Assembly (NCBI GenBank): GCA_018818835.1
Contig: JAHIRD010000019.1
Location: forward strand, 1-64,000
From: Pseudomonadota bacterium
GTDB lineage: Bacteria > Desulfobacterota > Desulfobacteria > Desulfobacterales > Desulfolunaceae
Direction: 5' to 3'
Length of the DNA: 64,000 bases
Made by a program: the position numbers and the translations under genes. Numbering within the stretch: position 1 is the stretch's first letter; each line of letters opens with the position of its first letter. This document shows positions 1 through 10,780 of the stretch, piece by piece. The notes under the pieces were generated by a model. The model was not told the origin of the DNA, did not search any database, and saw only the letters and a program-made list of their open reading frames with translations.

Positions 1-38
1 CAGCGTTCATTCTGAGCCAGGATCAAACTCTCCAATTA
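1..38 (-). rRNA. rrs: 16S ribosomal RNA, 5' end only
   Basis: On the minus strand this is the conserved first stretch of bacterial 16S rRNA, including the core AGAGTTTGATCCTGGCTCAG followed by AATGAACGCTG. Only about the first 38 bases lie in the window and the rest is beyond position 1. The exact 5' end was placed by comparison with the remembered start of the E. coli molecule and may be off by a few bases. Confidence 0.95.
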
Positions 39-123
39 AATTATTTCCTGACCCAAGTCCTACTTAAAAAACTCAGATCTTTCTTACGAATTGATCGAGA
101 ACTTTTCTCGCACTTACTGCCTA

Positions 124-136
124 GTTTTCAAAGACC
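124..136 (-). promoter_or_regulatory. boxA-like antitermination element in rrn leader
   Basis: The minus strand reads GGTCTTTGAAAAC here, inside the roughly 260-base leader between the rrn promoter and 16S. It resembles the boxA element that loads Nus factors on ribosomal RNA transcripts. The match is to a loose consensus, so this is a tentative assignment. I see no gene in the rest of the leader (39-300). Confidence 0.4.
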
Positions 137-300
137 AAATCTACTCAACTTCCCAGTCAAGCGAACCAGAGAACTATATATTTTCTCTCTGGCTTTGTCA
201 ATCGAAATAAAATTTATTTTTTTATTTTTTCGAGCTGGACTCCTTTGAACACAACCTTCTCGGTTTGTTTCGTGTTGTCCGACTCGCTGAAGACTTGAGG

Positions 301-329
301 GTTTTACACTTACCCCGATGGTCTGTCAA
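301..329 (-). promoter_or_regulatory. rrn operon promoter (sigma70 type)
   Basis: On the minus strand a perfect TTGACA (324-329) is followed after exactly 17 bases by TAAAAC (301-306), about 260 bases before the 16S start. The GC-rich stretch next to the -10 box fits a stringently controlled rRNA promoter. AT-rich sequence upstream (330-365) could act as an UP element. The segment 330-425 between the promoter and tyrS holds no other gene I can support. Confidence 0.7.
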
Positions 330-425
330 CTAAAATTATTAACATGATCAAAATAATTTTAAAACATGACCCAAATCATCCACTATGTCCACGTTAAGGA
401 AACATACATGCATGTTTTATGTGGG

Positions 426-1712
426 TCAACGTGGAATCAAAATCTTGTGATACCTCTTTTTACCTGCACGGAGAATGATCTCACCTTTTTCAAAATCATT
501 GGTCGTTATCATGTAATCAAAGGATGGCACCCGCTGTCCGTTCATGTAGGCTCCGCCCTGTTGTATCAGCTTCCTGGCGGCTCCTCCTGACTGGGCAAGC
601 CCCACCGTTGAAAACAATTTAAAGGCAGGTATCCCCTCGTTAAGGTCGTCCATGCTCAGGACAGAGCTGGGCACAGCATCACCGTCCCCTTCAACGGCCT
701 CACGGGGTATGCAGCTGGAAGGCAGAATATCAGATGGGATGACCCTGCCCCCAAACATGCTCCTGGCTGCGTTGAATGCCTCTTCAGCACGATGCTGCCC
801 ATGAGCCAGCATCGTGGTTTCAAATGCAAGAATCGCTTTGGCGTGATTCAAGTCCGCAGCCTGCAACCCTTTGACCCGTTCAATTTCATCCATGGGAAGA
901 AAGGTAAAAAGCCCAAGAAAACGAGCAACATCATTGTCATCCGTATTCACCCAGAACTGGTAGTATTCATAGGGTGAGGTTCTCTCCGGGTCCAGCCACA
1001 CTGCGCCACTGGCTGTTTTACCCATTTTTGCACCACTGCTGGTTGTAATCAGGGGAAAGGTAATCCCAAAGGCCATTTTCCTGTGAACCTTACGGGTCAG
1101 CTCTATCCCTGCAACAATATTACCCCACTGGTCACTGCCTCCCATCTGAAGGAGGCAGTTGTGGCTCTTGGCAAGCTTCATAAAATCATAGGCCTGAAGA
1201 AGCATGTAATTGAACTCGATAAAGCTCAATCCTTCTTCGGATTCAAGACGCATTCTATAACTTTCAGCTTTGATCATACGATTGACACTAAAATGGCGCC
1301 CGATATCCCTTAAAAATTCTATGTAACCCAGACCTGTCAACCAGTCGGCATTATCAACCATCTCGGCTTGACCATCTGTGAAATCAATAAAATGGGAAAG
1401 TTGTTTCCTGATCCCCTTTTTATTGTTCTCCACATCCTCATGGGTAATCAATTGACGCATTTCAGTTTTTCCGCTTGGATCACCGATCAAGCCTGTGCCC
1501 CCACCGACCAGAGCGATGGGTTTGTGCCCCCACCTCTGCATATGGGCAAGGGACATTATGGGAACCAGGCTCCCCACATGGAGACTTGATGCCGTGGGAT
1601 CGAATCCGATATAGCAGGATGCGTTTCCGGCATGAAGATACGTTCTCAGCTCTTCATCATGTGTCGTATTTTCAACAAATCCCCGTTCGGTGAGAATATC
1701 CAGTACATTCAT
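426..1712 (-). CDS. tyrS: tyrosyl-tRNA synthetase
   Basis: This cytoplasmic class I synthetase charges tRNA-Tyr with tyrosine using ATP. The 428-residue protein shows the HIGH-type motif as HVGS (about 45-48), the tyrosine-pocket segment GGSDQWGN (about 191-198) and the KMSKS-type loop as KMGKT (about 229-233). An S4-like RNA-binding domain sits at the C-terminus (after about residue 355). Length and order match the usual bacterial TyrRS. It lies just downstream of rny, with 11 bases between them, so the two are probably co-transcribed. The start is an ATG preceded by AAAAGGG. Confidence 0.97.
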   Translation of the reverse strand: MNVLDILTERGFVENTTHDEELRTYLHAGNASCYIGFDPTASSLHVGSLVPIMSLAHMQRWGHKPIALVGGGTGLIGDPSGKTEMRQLITHEDVENNKKGIRKQLSHFIDFTDGQAEMVDNADWLTGLGYIEFLRDIGRHFSVNRMIKAESYRMRLESEEGLSFIEFNYMLLQAYDFMKLAKSHNCLLQMGGSDQWGNIVAGIELTRKVHRKMAFGITFPLITTSSGAKMGKTASGAVWLDPERTSPYEYYQFWVNTDDNDVARFLGLFTFLPMDEIERVKGLQAADLNHAKAILAFETTMLAHGQHRAEEAFNAARSMFGGRVIPSDILPSSCIPREAVEGDGDAVPSSVLSMDDLNEGIPAFKLFSTVGLAQSGGAARKLIQQGGAYMNGQRVPSFDYMITTNDFEKGEIILRAGKKRYHKILIPR

Positions 1713-1723
1713 AACAAACCCTT

Positions 1724-3292
1724 TTATTTATTAGCATACCCGACAGCACGGGTCTCTCTGATGACAATCACTTTGATTTGACCGGGAAAGGTCAGTGTCT
1801 CTTCGATCTTTTTTGCAATATCACGGCTCAACATGACAGCGTCTTCATCTTTCACAATATTGCCCTCTACGATGACACGCAGTTCACGCCCGGCCTGAAT
1901 GGCGTATGAGTTTTCCACACCATCATAGGCGTTTGCAATGGCTTCGAGTTCTTCAAGGCGTTTGACATAATTTTCGAGAAGCTCTTTCCGCGCACCAGGA
2001 CGCGCGCCTGACAAGGAATCCGCTGCCTGAACAAGCTGGTCGTACACTGAAACAGGAGGAACATCCTCATGATGTGCGGCAATCCCTTGAACTATCTTGG
2101 GTGACTCACCATATTTTTTAGCGAGATTTGCACCAATGATGGCATGGGGGCCTTCAACTTCGTGATCCACGGCTTTACCGATATCGTGCAAAAGCCCCAT
2201 ACGTTTTGCAAGTTTCACGTTGAGCCCGAGTTCGGCTGCCATAATTCCGCATAGAAAACCAACTTCAACAGAATGTTGAAGAACATTCTGGGCATAACTT
2301 GTCCTGAATTTCAAACGACCGATGGTCATGATAAGTTCAGGGTCAATTCCATGGACACCCAGATCAAATGCTGCCTGGTCACCCGCCTCCTTGATGGTCT
2401 GGTCAACTTCCTTTTCAACGGCCCTTACAACTTCTTCAATGCGAGCCGGATGAATCCTGCCATCTGCTATGAGTTTTAGAAGTGATATCCTGGCCACTTC
2501 ACGCCTGACCGGGTTAAACCCTGAAAGAATAACCGCTTCCGGTGTATCATCTATAATAAGGTCAATGCCTGTTTCAGCTTCAAGAGCACGAATGTTTCGG
2601 CCTTCACGTCCGATAATCCGGCCTTTCATTTCATCGTTTGGCAGTGGAACCACCGAAACGGTACGTTCGGCAACAAAATCACCTGCATATCTCTGGATAG
2701 CCGTTGCAATGATTTTTTTGGACTCCTTATCTGCTGTTTCCTTGGCTTCCGTGGTCACACGCTTAATCATCTTGGCACCGTCATGACGGGCTTCATTTTC
2801 CATGGCCTTCAAAAGAAGGTCCTTGGCTTCATCCGTGGTCATTCCGGAAATCTTTTCCAGTTGTGATTTTTGTTCTTCAATCATCTGGTCATACTTATGC
2901 TTGTCCCGATCAACCGTCTCGGCTTCCTTTTGAATCTCTTTTTCCTTTTCAATAATGTCTTTTTCACGTTTTTCAAACAAATCGTGCTTTCTATCGAGTT
3001 TTTCTATTTTTTGATTCAATCGTTTGTCAAGTTTTTTCAGTTCACCTCTGGTTTCATTTGTTTCAGCATCAAAGGCACTCTTCATTTTAAAGAGTCTGTC
3101 TTTGGCTTCCACGCTGGCTTCTTTCAGAAGAGTTTCCGCCCTGCGTTTGGAATCTTCAATGATTTTTGCCGATTCTTCTTCTGCGGCTTTGGAAAGCTGC
3201 ATCATGGACCGGCCTTTTATAATGTATGCGATCAGGAAGCCCGTAATAAATGTGGCAATTCCCAAAACAAAGTTTAAATCTTTCATTCCCAT
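1724..3292 (-). CDS. rny: ribonuclease Y
   Basis: This is a membrane-anchored endoribonuclease that initiates mRNA decay. The 522 residues show one N-terminal membrane segment (about 6-26), a long charged coiled coil (about 30-200), a KH RNA-binding domain with [12 protein letters not shown] (225-236) and an HD phosphohydrolase domain with the metal-binding pair LLHDIGK (His369-Asp370). This is the complete RNase Y domain order and length. A Shine-Dalgarno-like AGGAGATGGG precedes the ATG. It sits between the 6S RNA gene and tyrS on the same strand. Confidence 0.96.
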   Translation of the reverse strand: MGMKDLNFVLGIATFITGFLIAYIIKGRSMMQLSKAAEEESAKIIEDSKRRAETLLKEASVEAKDRLFKMKSAFDAETNETRGELKKLDKRLNQKIEKLDRKHDLFEKREKDIIEKEKEIQKEAETVDRDKHKYDQMIEEQKSQLEKISGMTTDEAKDLLLKAMENEARHDGAKMIKRVTTEAKETADKESKKIIATAIQRYAGDFVAERTVSVVPLPNDEMKGRIIGREGRNIRALEAETGIDLIIDDTPEAVILSGFNPVRREVARISLLKLIADGRIHPARIEEVVRAVEKEVDQTIKEAGDQAAFDLGVHGIDPELIMTIGRLKFRTSYAQNVLQHSVEVGFLCGIMAAELGLNVKLAKRMGLLHDIGKAVDHEVEGPHAIIGANLAKKYGESPKIVQGIAAHHEDVPPVSVYDQLVQAADSLSGARPGARKELLENYVKRLEELEAIANAYDGVENSYAIQAGRELRVIVEGNIVKDEDAVMLSRDIAKKIEETLTFPGQIKVIVIRETRAVGYANK

Positions 3293-3480
3293 CTCCTGTA
3301 TATACCCTATTTCAGGGAAACCCTTTTCCCCGCTTGTTAATCGTATGAACAGCCTTATATAACCAATGGCCCCTTATGAAATGGCAGGTCCCCCCCCTGA
3401 TGGGCGTTAACCTATCCATATATAAAAGCAATGTTAGAGGTTTGGATTTAATAGAAAAACGAGGGGTTTACGCAGGATAA

Positions 3481-3674
3481 AAGAAATTAATCCCCACCCA
3501 AGTGCCGTGTTGACAGGACTTTGAACCGTAGGTTCAAGGTGGGTACCGAGTGGTTTCTTTAGGCTTTTCTGTAAAAATCAGAACATGCTCACCAAAACCA
3601 GATTAGGTTCCCAATTTATTAGCATTGGGTCAAAGAAAATAAACAATCACGAACACGGCAGGGATTAATTTCTG
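3481..3674 (-). ncRNA. ssrS: 6S RNA
   Basis: The two ends can pair perfectly: AGAAATTAATCCC at the 5' end and GGGATTAATTTCT at the 3' end on the minus strand. Inside are the hallmark segments of 6S RNA, GGTGAGCATGTTCTG, GAAAAGCCTAAAG and CACCTTGAACCTACGGTTCA, in the same order as in E. coli SsrS. The middle would form the open bubble that mimics promoter DNA and traps sigma70 RNA polymerase. The position next to zapA is also the place where this gene is found in many proteobacteria. Ends are inferred from the terminal stem. Confidence 0.9.
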
Positions 3675-3719
3675 TTTTTCTCATTCACAGATGGCTATTC
3701 AGGAAATTCCGAAAAAAAC

Positions 3720-4052
3720 CTATTTTAGTGTATTTTGAATCTTGTTCACTATCACTGATGAACGCTCTTGCACGGTTTGAACTACCTTTTCATGCTTTTC
3801 CTTCAAATCAAAATAATCATTACAGATATTAAGTGTTGCCAACAGCAACTGGGCAAATCTATTGATATCATTTTTTGGTAATGAGCTGATATCACTAACA
3901 TTTTCAACTTTACCAATCAAATAATCAACAGCTTTCTCCGCATGTCTGTCTTCGGCATCAGCCTTTAATCTGTAATGCTCTCCAAATAGTTCAATGTCTA
4001 AAATACGTTCCAATAGATTTATTTCCAGTAAGTCCTGGATCATCCCTTTCAA
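3720..4052 (-). CDS. zapA: cell division protein ZapA
   Basis: ZapA binds and bundles FtsZ filaments at the division site. The 110-residue product has the ZapA globular core (IELFGEHYRLKADAED, with the usual pattern of a short beta strand then helices) and a C-terminal helix suited to coiled-coil dimerisation. The TTG start used here overlaps the stop of the upstream gene by four bases (TTGA). An ATG three codons downstream is the alternative start. The 6S RNA gene follows 45 bases downstream. Confidence 0.85.
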   Translation of the reverse strand: MKGMIQDLLEINLLERILDIELFGEHYRLKADAEDRHAEKAVDYLIGKVENVSDISSLPKNDINRFAQLLLATLNICNDYFDLKEKHEKVVQTVQERSSVIVNKIQNTLK

Positions 4053-4294
4053 GAAGAAACATCAGTAAAATCATTTAATTTTTTAAGTAAACCACCAATT
4101 TTATAACGAATCTTCTCTGTTTGTTCAGCATATTTTTTTTCAGCGTCGGAATTATCTTTCACGCCCTGCTCAAGTATTTCTATCCTGCTTTTAAGTCCTG
4201 TGTTTGCTGATTCAAGAGATTTGCAGAGTTCAATTAAAAACTCAACTTTTTCTTCTATATCATCAAATTGACTTAAAATTACATCGTTATTCAA
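4049..4294 (-). CDS. small coiled-coil protein, ZapB-like
   Basis: This 81-residue protein is almost entirely predicted coiled coil, with heptad-like spacing of Leu and Ile from about residue 10 to 75. That matches the size and character of ZapB-type division proteins, and it overlaps zapA by four bases. Role assignment is by size, coiled coil and linkage rather than by recognisable sequence identity. The start is TTG with GAGGTG upstream. A strong promoter sits immediately before it. Confidence 0.65.
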   Translation of the reverse strand: MNNDVILSQFDDIEEKVEFLIELCKSLESANTGLKSRIEILEQGVKDNSDAEKKYAEQTEKIRYKIGGLLKKLNDFTDVSS

Positions 4295-4322
4295 TTTAAC
4301 ACCTCTTTATACTTATGTGAGT

Positions 4323-4351
4323 ATATAAACTTTATTTTAAATCAAAGTCAA
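4323..4351 (-). promoter_or_regulatory. promoter for the zapB-like/zapA operon
   Basis: The minus strand carries TTGACT (4346-4351), a 17-base AT-rich spacer and TTATAT (4323-4328). It ends about 29 bases before the TTG start of the coiled-coil gene. It is well placed to transcribe the two division genes and possibly read on into 6S RNA. Confidence 0.65.
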
Positions 4352-4363
4352 GTTAATTCATAA

Positions 4364-5113
4364 TCATTTAGAGGGCATCAAAGCCTGGGCCTTATTCAAA
4401 TCATCACAGGTATTTACACCGATAACTTCGGCCTCTGAAGCACAGACACACATCCCGATCTTTTTTTGATCACGGTGTGCAATCTCAATAATATCGGTGA
4501 GATAAAGCTCGCCCTGTGCATTGTCATTTGTGATCCTATTCAAAGCATCTTTCAAAAAATCGGTTTCAATGCAATAAATCCCTGCGTTAATCAGCTGAAT
4601 CTTCTTTTCGGCATCAGTTGCATCGGCTTGCTCAACAATTTTTATGACCGAACCGTCAGGGCCAACAATAAGACGGCCATAGCCAGTAGGAACGTCAACT
4701 TTTACCCCGAGAACGGTCACGGCGGCATCCTCTTTGGCATGCTGCCCAAGTAGGTCATGAATCGTTTCGACTCTTATTAAAGGGACATCGCCACATAGAA
4801 TGATGACCGACGTCACATGGGAGGGGATTTCAGGCAAAGCGCACATAACCGCGTGACCTGTTCCTTTTTGCTCACGCTGAACAGCGAAACGTGTATTTGC
4901 AGATTTCAGCACCTCTTTTTCGACAAGCTCCCGCTGGTGCCCGACAACCACAACGACATTATCACCGGCCACTGTTTTTGCAACGTCAACCACAAACCCA
5001 ATCATAGGGCGCCCATTTAATTCATGGAGAACCTTTGCTTTATCGGATTTCATACGTGTGCCTTTTCCTGCAGCAAGAATAATGACAGCAACATTTTTTC
5101 TTGTAAATTCCAT
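4364..5113 (-). CDS. uridyltransferase-only GlmU-like nucleotidyltransferase
   Basis: The 249-residue protein matches only the N-terminal pyrophosphorylase domain of GlmU, which makes UDP-GlcNAc from GlcNAc-1-phosphate and UTP. It has the nucleotide-binding loop LAAGKGTRMKS near the N-terminus, EQKGTGHAV, the metal-site region CGDVPL, GYGRLI, NAGIY and GELYLTDII. It ends just after the GVNT segment, exactly where GlmU normally continues into the left-handed beta-helix acetyltransferase domain. That half is absent, so it cannot do both GlmU reactions. It could be a stand-alone UDP-sugar pyrophosphorylase. No start of a second domain is visible downstream. Confidence 0.85.
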   Translation of the reverse strand: MEFTRKNVAVIILAAGKGTRMKSDKAKVLHELNGRPMIGFVVDVAKTVAGDNVVVVVGHQRELVEKEVLKSANTRFAVQREQKGTGHAVMCALPEIPSHVTSVIILCGDVPLIRVETIHDLLGQHAKEDAAVTVLGVKVDVPTGYGRLIVGPDGSVIKIVEQADATDAEKKIQLINAGIYCIETDFLKDALNRITNDNAQGELYLTDIIEIAHRDQKKIGMCVCASEAEVIGVNTCDDLNKAQALMPSK

Positions 5114-5167
5114 GACAGCCCCTATAGATGGTGTTCATTTGAGTTTAAAATGGGTATGAACATACAT

Positions 5168-5204
5168 AAAAAAAGGGTAAACCTTTACGGGTTTACCCTT
5201 TTTT
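5168..5204. terminator. bidirectional intrinsic terminator after atpC
   Basis: A perfect 9-bp stem (GGGTAAACC with GGTTTACCC) and a 6-base loop is flanked by an A-run on the left and a T-run on the right. It therefore has a U-tract in both directions. On the minus strand it ends the ATP synthase operon 60 bases after the atpC stop and insulates the GlmU-like gene. Confidence 0.9.
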
Positions 5205-5266
5205 AATTAATAGTCGACCATAAAAGGTTAAGGCGTTTTTAAAAAACCTGGCCCTATGGTTGAAAT

Positions 5267-5680
5267 CTATTTGGTTTGAACCACGTTCAAGCGTGTAATG
5301 GCTCTGATCAGGGCAGCTTTTGCTCTGATCACATCGATTTCATTGTCAGACATACCTTTTCCAATACGTTCTTCAGCTCTTGACAAAGCTGCCTTTGCAC
5401 GATCGATATTAATATCGCGTCGCCTTTCAGCAGATTCGGCAAGAATCGTTACACGGTCAGGAAGTGCTTCTGCAAAACCGCCACTGACAAAAACGGCCCT
5501 TTCCGCACCCGAAGTGTCTTTATAGCGAATCATACCGGCTTTAAGAGTTGTCAGAAAGGGCGTATGCCCATCCAACACACCAAACTCGCCTTCACTTCCG
5601 GGAGACATAACGATCTGTGCCTCTTCGCTAACCACGGATTTTTCCGGGGTAACAACTTCCAATTTAATATTATCAGCCAT
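5267..5680 (-). CDS. atpC: ATP synthase F1 subunit epsilon
   Basis: This is the inhibitory and coupling subunit of F1. The 137 residues contain the N-terminal beta-sandwich (KLEVVTPEKSVVSEEAQIV, MSPGSEGEFGVLDGHTPFLT) and the C-terminal two-helix domain rich in Arg and Ala. It is the last gene of the atp operon, 20 bases after atpD, and is followed by a strong terminator. Confidence 0.96.
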   Translation of the reverse strand: MADNIKLEVVTPEKSVVSEEAQIVMSPGSEGEFGVLDGHTPFLTTLKAGMIRYKDTSGAERAVFVSGGFAEALPDRVTILAESAERRRDINIDRAKAALSRAEERIGKGMSDNEIDVIRAKAALIRAITRLNVVQTK

Positions 5681-5700
5681 AACGAATCTCCCTGATTAGC

Positions 5701-7137
<1,437 letters not shown>

Positions 7138-7178
7138 TTATTGTATATTAAGTTATAGATTTACAAGCCTGGAGCAAC

Positions 7179-8063
7179 CTAGCCTTTAAGAGCTTCAGCA
7201 CCACCGACGATATCCATCAGGTCTGCTGTAATTGCCGCTTGCCTTGTCTTGTTAAAAAGTCTCTGAAGATCGTTGATCATGTCTTTACACGCCTTGGTTG
7301 CATTTTCCATGGCGCTCATTCGTGCAGCATGCTCACTGGTCGATGTTTCCAAAAGGCCACTGTATATCTGGATAAACACATTCTTGGGAAGCATTTCACC
7401 CAGAAGAGCTGCGGGTGAGGGTTCACAAATGTGTTCGGCCAAGTACGGTTCACCGGAATCCTTTTCTTCCACCTCTATGGGGGGGATGGGAAGGATTTTC
7501 TTCACCTGTGGCAGCTGTTTTGACATGCTTACAAACTCTGAATAGATGATGTACACTTCATCGTATTCACCTGCAAGAAAAGCATTGATCATTTTTTGAC
7601 CTGGAATCGATGCGACACTGAAGTCGAATTTGGAACCCACGACCCCCAGATATTGATCAACGATGGTGAGTTTTTCTTTCTTGGCCCAATCACGACCTTT
7701 TTTACCATAATTGGTGATTGAAACCACTGCACCTTCTGCCTTCTTTTCCTCAATCAGTTCTTCCGTCTTGTCCATGAGGTTGAAGTTGAAGCCTCCACAT
7801 AATCCCCTGTCGGATGTACAAAGGATAATGTGAACCTTCTTAACTTCTTCTCGCGGTACCAGAAGCGGACTTGCATCCTCTCCTGCTTTCTGAGCAAGGC
7901 TGCCCAGAACTTCTGCGTATTTCGACGCATAAGGTCTGAAAGCGTCCATGGCCATCTGAGCACCGCGCAATCGGGAAGTCGCCACCATTTTCATGGCGCT
8001 GGTGATTTGTCTTGTCTTTTTAACACCAGATATTTTTAATTTTACTTCCTTTAACGTTGCCAT
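7179..8063 (-). CDS. atpG: ATP synthase F1 subunit gamma
   Basis: This is the rotating central stalk of F1. The 294 residues begin with the conserved ATLKEVKLKISGVKKTRQIT helix and contain SDRGLCGGFN. They end with the conserved C-terminal helix (ARMSAMENATKACKDMI, then NKTRQAAITADLMDIVGGAEA). Order and length are normal. Confidence 0.97.
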   Translation of the reverse strand: MATLKEVKLKISGVKKTRQITSAMKMVATSRLRGAQMAMDAFRPYASKYAEVLGSLAQKAGEDASPLLVPREEVKKVHIILCTSDRGLCGGFNFNLMDKTEELIEEKKAEGAVVSITNYGKKGRDWAKKEKLTIVDQYLGVVGSKFDFSVASIPGQKMINAFLAGEYDEVYIIYSEFVSMSKQLPQVKKILPIPPIEVEEKDSGEPYLAEHICEPSPAALLGEMLPKNVFIQIYSGLLETSTSEHAARMSAMENATKACKDMINDLQRLFNKTRQAAITADLMDIVGGAEALKG

Positions 8064-8112
8064 ATATTCTACCTTTACAACTTCTCATAAGTTAGTGAAA
8101 AAGTCCGGCCGC

Positions 8113-9627
8113 TTAGATGGTGTCCTTGAACTCGTCATCATACGCTTTAAGGGCCTCAACGATCATTTTTTCAATATCGCTTGTAATCTGTGCTTTTTCA
8201 GCAAGTTCGGGAAGTAGCTTCGGGAATCGGCCTTCGACAAAAGGATACAGACCCGCTTCATATTTAGTCACAAGGGTCGCAGGGTACTTGTCCAGATAGC
8301 CCTTGGTCCCAGCGAAAAGAATCAAAACCTGTTTTTCAACGGAAAGGGGCTTATACTGAGGTTGTTTAAGAATTTCAACCAGTCTCTGACCACGGGTCAA
8401 CTGGGCCTGTGTGGAGGCATCAAGATCGGAACCGAAAGCGGCAAAGGCTTCAAGTTCACGGAAAGATGCCATATCCAGTCGCAGTGTACCGGCAACCTGT
8501 TTCATGGCTTTAATCTGGGCAGCACCACCCACTCGGGAAACGGAAAGTCCTACGTCAATGGCAGGTCTCGTTCCGGAGAAAAACATGGCTTTGTCAAGAT
8601 AAATCTGACCATCGGTAATGGAAATAACGTTGGTAGGAATAAAGGCGGAAACGTCACCTTCCTGGGTTTCAATGATGGGCAGAGCGGTCAGTGAACCGGC
8701 GCCCAACTCATCGTTCAATTTTGCGGAACGTTCAAGGAGCCTGGAATGGTTGTAGAAAATATCACCGGGGAACGCTTCACGTCCTGGAGGACGTCTGAGG
8801 AGCAGAGAAACCTGACGATAAGCAACAGCCTGTTTGGAAAGATCATCGTAGACGATCAGGGCATGTTGACCTCTGTCTCTGTAATATTCGCCCATGGCAC
8901 AACCGGCATAGGGTGCAAGAAACTGAAGGGCTGCGGGGTCACTGGCGCAAGCCGCGACGACTGTGGTGTATTCCATGGCTCCGTGTTCTTCAAGAACAGC
9001 AACAACCTGGGCAACCGTTGATTTTTTCTGTCCGCAGGCAACATAGATACAGAAAACATCCGTATTTTTCTGAGCGAGAATCGCATCAATGGCGCAGGCT
9101 GTTTTACCAATCTGGCGGTCACCGATGATCAACTCACGCTGGCCTTTACCCACCGGAGTCATGGCGTCGACAGCTTTAAGTCCAGTATAGCAAGGTTCAT
9201 GAACGGATTTTCGTGCAATAACACCCGGAGCAACCATCTCAAGACGTGCCATTTGTTTCGTGTCAATGGGACCTTTACCATCAATGGGTTCACCCACGGT
9301 CGTCATAACACGTCCAAGAACCGCTTCGCCCACGGGAACTTCCGCGATACGTCCGGTACGTTTGACCAAGTCACCTTCTTTGATGCCCATATCATCACCC
9401 ATAAGGGCGATACCCACGTTGTCCTGTTCGAGGTTGAGAGCCAAGCCCATAACGCCGCCCGGAAATTCAACCAGTTCCATTGCCATAACCTTTTCAAGAC
9501 CATAAACCCTGGCAATACCGTCACCCACCGACAGAACAACACCGGTTTCACTCAATTCGACTTTTTTGTCAAAATTTTTAATCTGATCTTTGATTATTTG
9601 ACTTATTTCTTCTGCTTTAATTTCCAT
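8113..9627 (-). CDS. atpA: ATP synthase F1 subunit alpha
   Basis: This is the non-catalytic nucleotide-binding subunit. It has 504 residues with the P-loop GDRQIGKT, the [14 protein letters not shown] Walker B region and the [15 protein letters not shown] segment typical of alpha. The gene overlaps the stop of atpH by one base, so translation is likely coupled. Confidence 0.97.
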   Translation of the reverse strand: MEIKAEEISQIIKDQIKNFDKKVELSETGVVLSVGDGIARVYGLEKVMAMELVEFPGGVMGLALNLEQDNVGIALMGDDMGIKEGDLVKRTGRIAEVPVGEAVLGRVMTTVGEPIDGKGPIDTKQMARLEMVAPGVIARKSVHEPCYTGLKAVDAMTPVGKGQRELIIGDRQIGKTACAIDAILAQKNTDVFCIYVACGQKKSTVAQVVAVLEEHGAMEYTTVVAACASDPAALQFLAPYAGCAMGEYYRDRGQHALIVYDDLSKQAVAYRQVSLLLRRPPGREAFPGDIFYNHSRLLERSAKLNDELGAGSLTALPIIETQEGDVSAFIPTNVISITDGQIYLDKAMFFSGTRPAIDVGLSVSRVGGAAQIKAMKQVAGTLRLDMASFRELEAFAAFGSDLDASTQAQLTRGQRLVEILKQPQYKPLSVEKQVLILFAGTKGYLDKYPATLVTKYEAGLYPFVEGRFPKLLPELAEKAQITSDIEKMIVEALKAYDDEFKDTI

Positions 9628-10178
9628 TAGACTTTCTCACCCCTTTTAAATGATTCTCGCATGTTTAGAATTTGAGTTCTGATACTGCCGTCAAGCACAA
9701 GGTCACCAATTTTCGTGACCACCCCACCGATCAATCCGGGATCCTGCTCTATATCAAGAACAACATCCTTACCGGTCAATTTTGACAGCGAGGCTTGGAT
9801 TTTCTTCACAGCATCTGCAGAAAGCTCAACAGCGGAAACGAGGCTTGCATGCGCAACGCCTTTCAGTTCATCGGCAAGTTTCTGATAATGCGCATCAATG
9901 CTGCCAAGAAAACCAAATCGCCCTTTATCAAAAACAAGGACAGTAAAAGACTTTATAACCTTAGACACTTTCAGCTTTTTGAGCACTTCCTGCAAAACCA
10001 TCCGTCGTTCTTCTTTGGCATATAAAGGGTTACAGATTGTCTCTTTCAGCTCAGTTTCATTATCCATCAAGGCAGCGAGCCCGCTCAATTCGGTACGGTA
10101 CTTGTCGGCTTTACCGTCTTCTTCGCCGATAAGCATCAGAGCTTTAGCATAACGCCTCGAAATCGCGATATCTCTCAT
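9627..10178 (-). CDS. atpH: ATP synthase F1 subunit delta
   Basis: This is the OSCP-type subunit linking F1 to the b stalk. The 183 residues have the N-terminal helical domain ([16 protein letters not shown]) and the C-terminal segment [25 protein letters not shown]-like, here ending [13 protein letters not shown]. The gene overlaps both neighbours by one base, so the atpF, atpH and atpA cistrons are tightly coupled. Confidence 0.96.
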   Translation of the reverse strand: MRDIAISRRYAKALMLIGEEDGKADKYRTELSGLAALMDNETELKETICNPLYAKEERRMVLQEVLKKLKVSKVIKSFTVLVFDKGRFGFLGSIDAHYQKLADELKGVAHASLVSAVELSADAVKKIQASLSKLTGKDVVLDIEQDPGLIGGVVTKIGDLVLDGSIRTQILNMRESFKRGEKV

Positions 10179-10780
10179 TATGCCACCACCTTTTCAAGAT
10201 ATTCATCAACCAACCGATCCTGATCGTCAGATGAGATCGATTTTTTAACAAGCTCTTCCGCCTTTTCAAGTGCTTTGGTCATCATCTCGGCTTGAAGTTT
10301 CTGTTTTGCGACCTTAAACTCGGTTTCAATATTTCGCTTGGCCTGATCCGCCAGCTTTTCGGCTGAGGCAGCGGCTGCTTCAAGGATTCTCTTTTTTGCC
10401 GCTTCGCCCTGTTCCTTGTATTGAGTGATAATCTGACCTGCTTCATCTTCAAGGGTGGCTATTTTTTTCTCATATTCAGCCAATGTTTTTTCTGCTTCAT
10501 TTTTCTTGGCTTCAAGTTCTTCCAACTGGGTTTTGATCGCTACAATTCTTCCACTCAAGGCATCGGCAACCGGTTTCTTCAAAAGAAAAAACAAAGCACC
10601 CATGAGAACGGCAAAGTTCATGACCCTGATCCAGTCGTCCGTGGTCCAGTGCTTTGCTTCAACCACATGACCAGCACCGGACGATGCCAGGGCCACACCT
10701 GTGCTGAGAAGAACAAGCAGAACCATAATGACCAGCTGCGAGGCAATCAACTCCCTTGATTTCAAATCAGCTTTTTTCAT
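10178..10780 (-). CDS. atpF: ATP synthase Fo subunit b
   Basis: This is one of two b-type peripheral stalk subunits. The 200 residues include a hydrophobic N-terminal segment (about 10-32) that resembles a signal peptide and ends in ALASS, then a second short membrane segment (about 52-68, VMNFAVLMGALFFLLKKPV). A long charged coiled coil typical of the b stalk follows. Having a signal-like leader before the true anchor is unusual for E. coli-type AtpF. The assignment as b rather than b' is by gene order. Confidence 0.92.
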   Translation of the reverse strand: MKKADLKSRELIASQLVIMVLLVLLSTGVALASSGAGHVVEAKHWTTDDWIRVMNFAVLMGALFFLLKKPVADALSGRIVAIKTQLEELEAKKNEAEKTLAEYEKKIATLEDEAGQIITQYKEQGEAAKKRILEAAAASAEKLADQAKRNIETEFKVAKQKLQAEMMTKALEKAEELVKKSISSDDQDRLVDEYLEKVVA

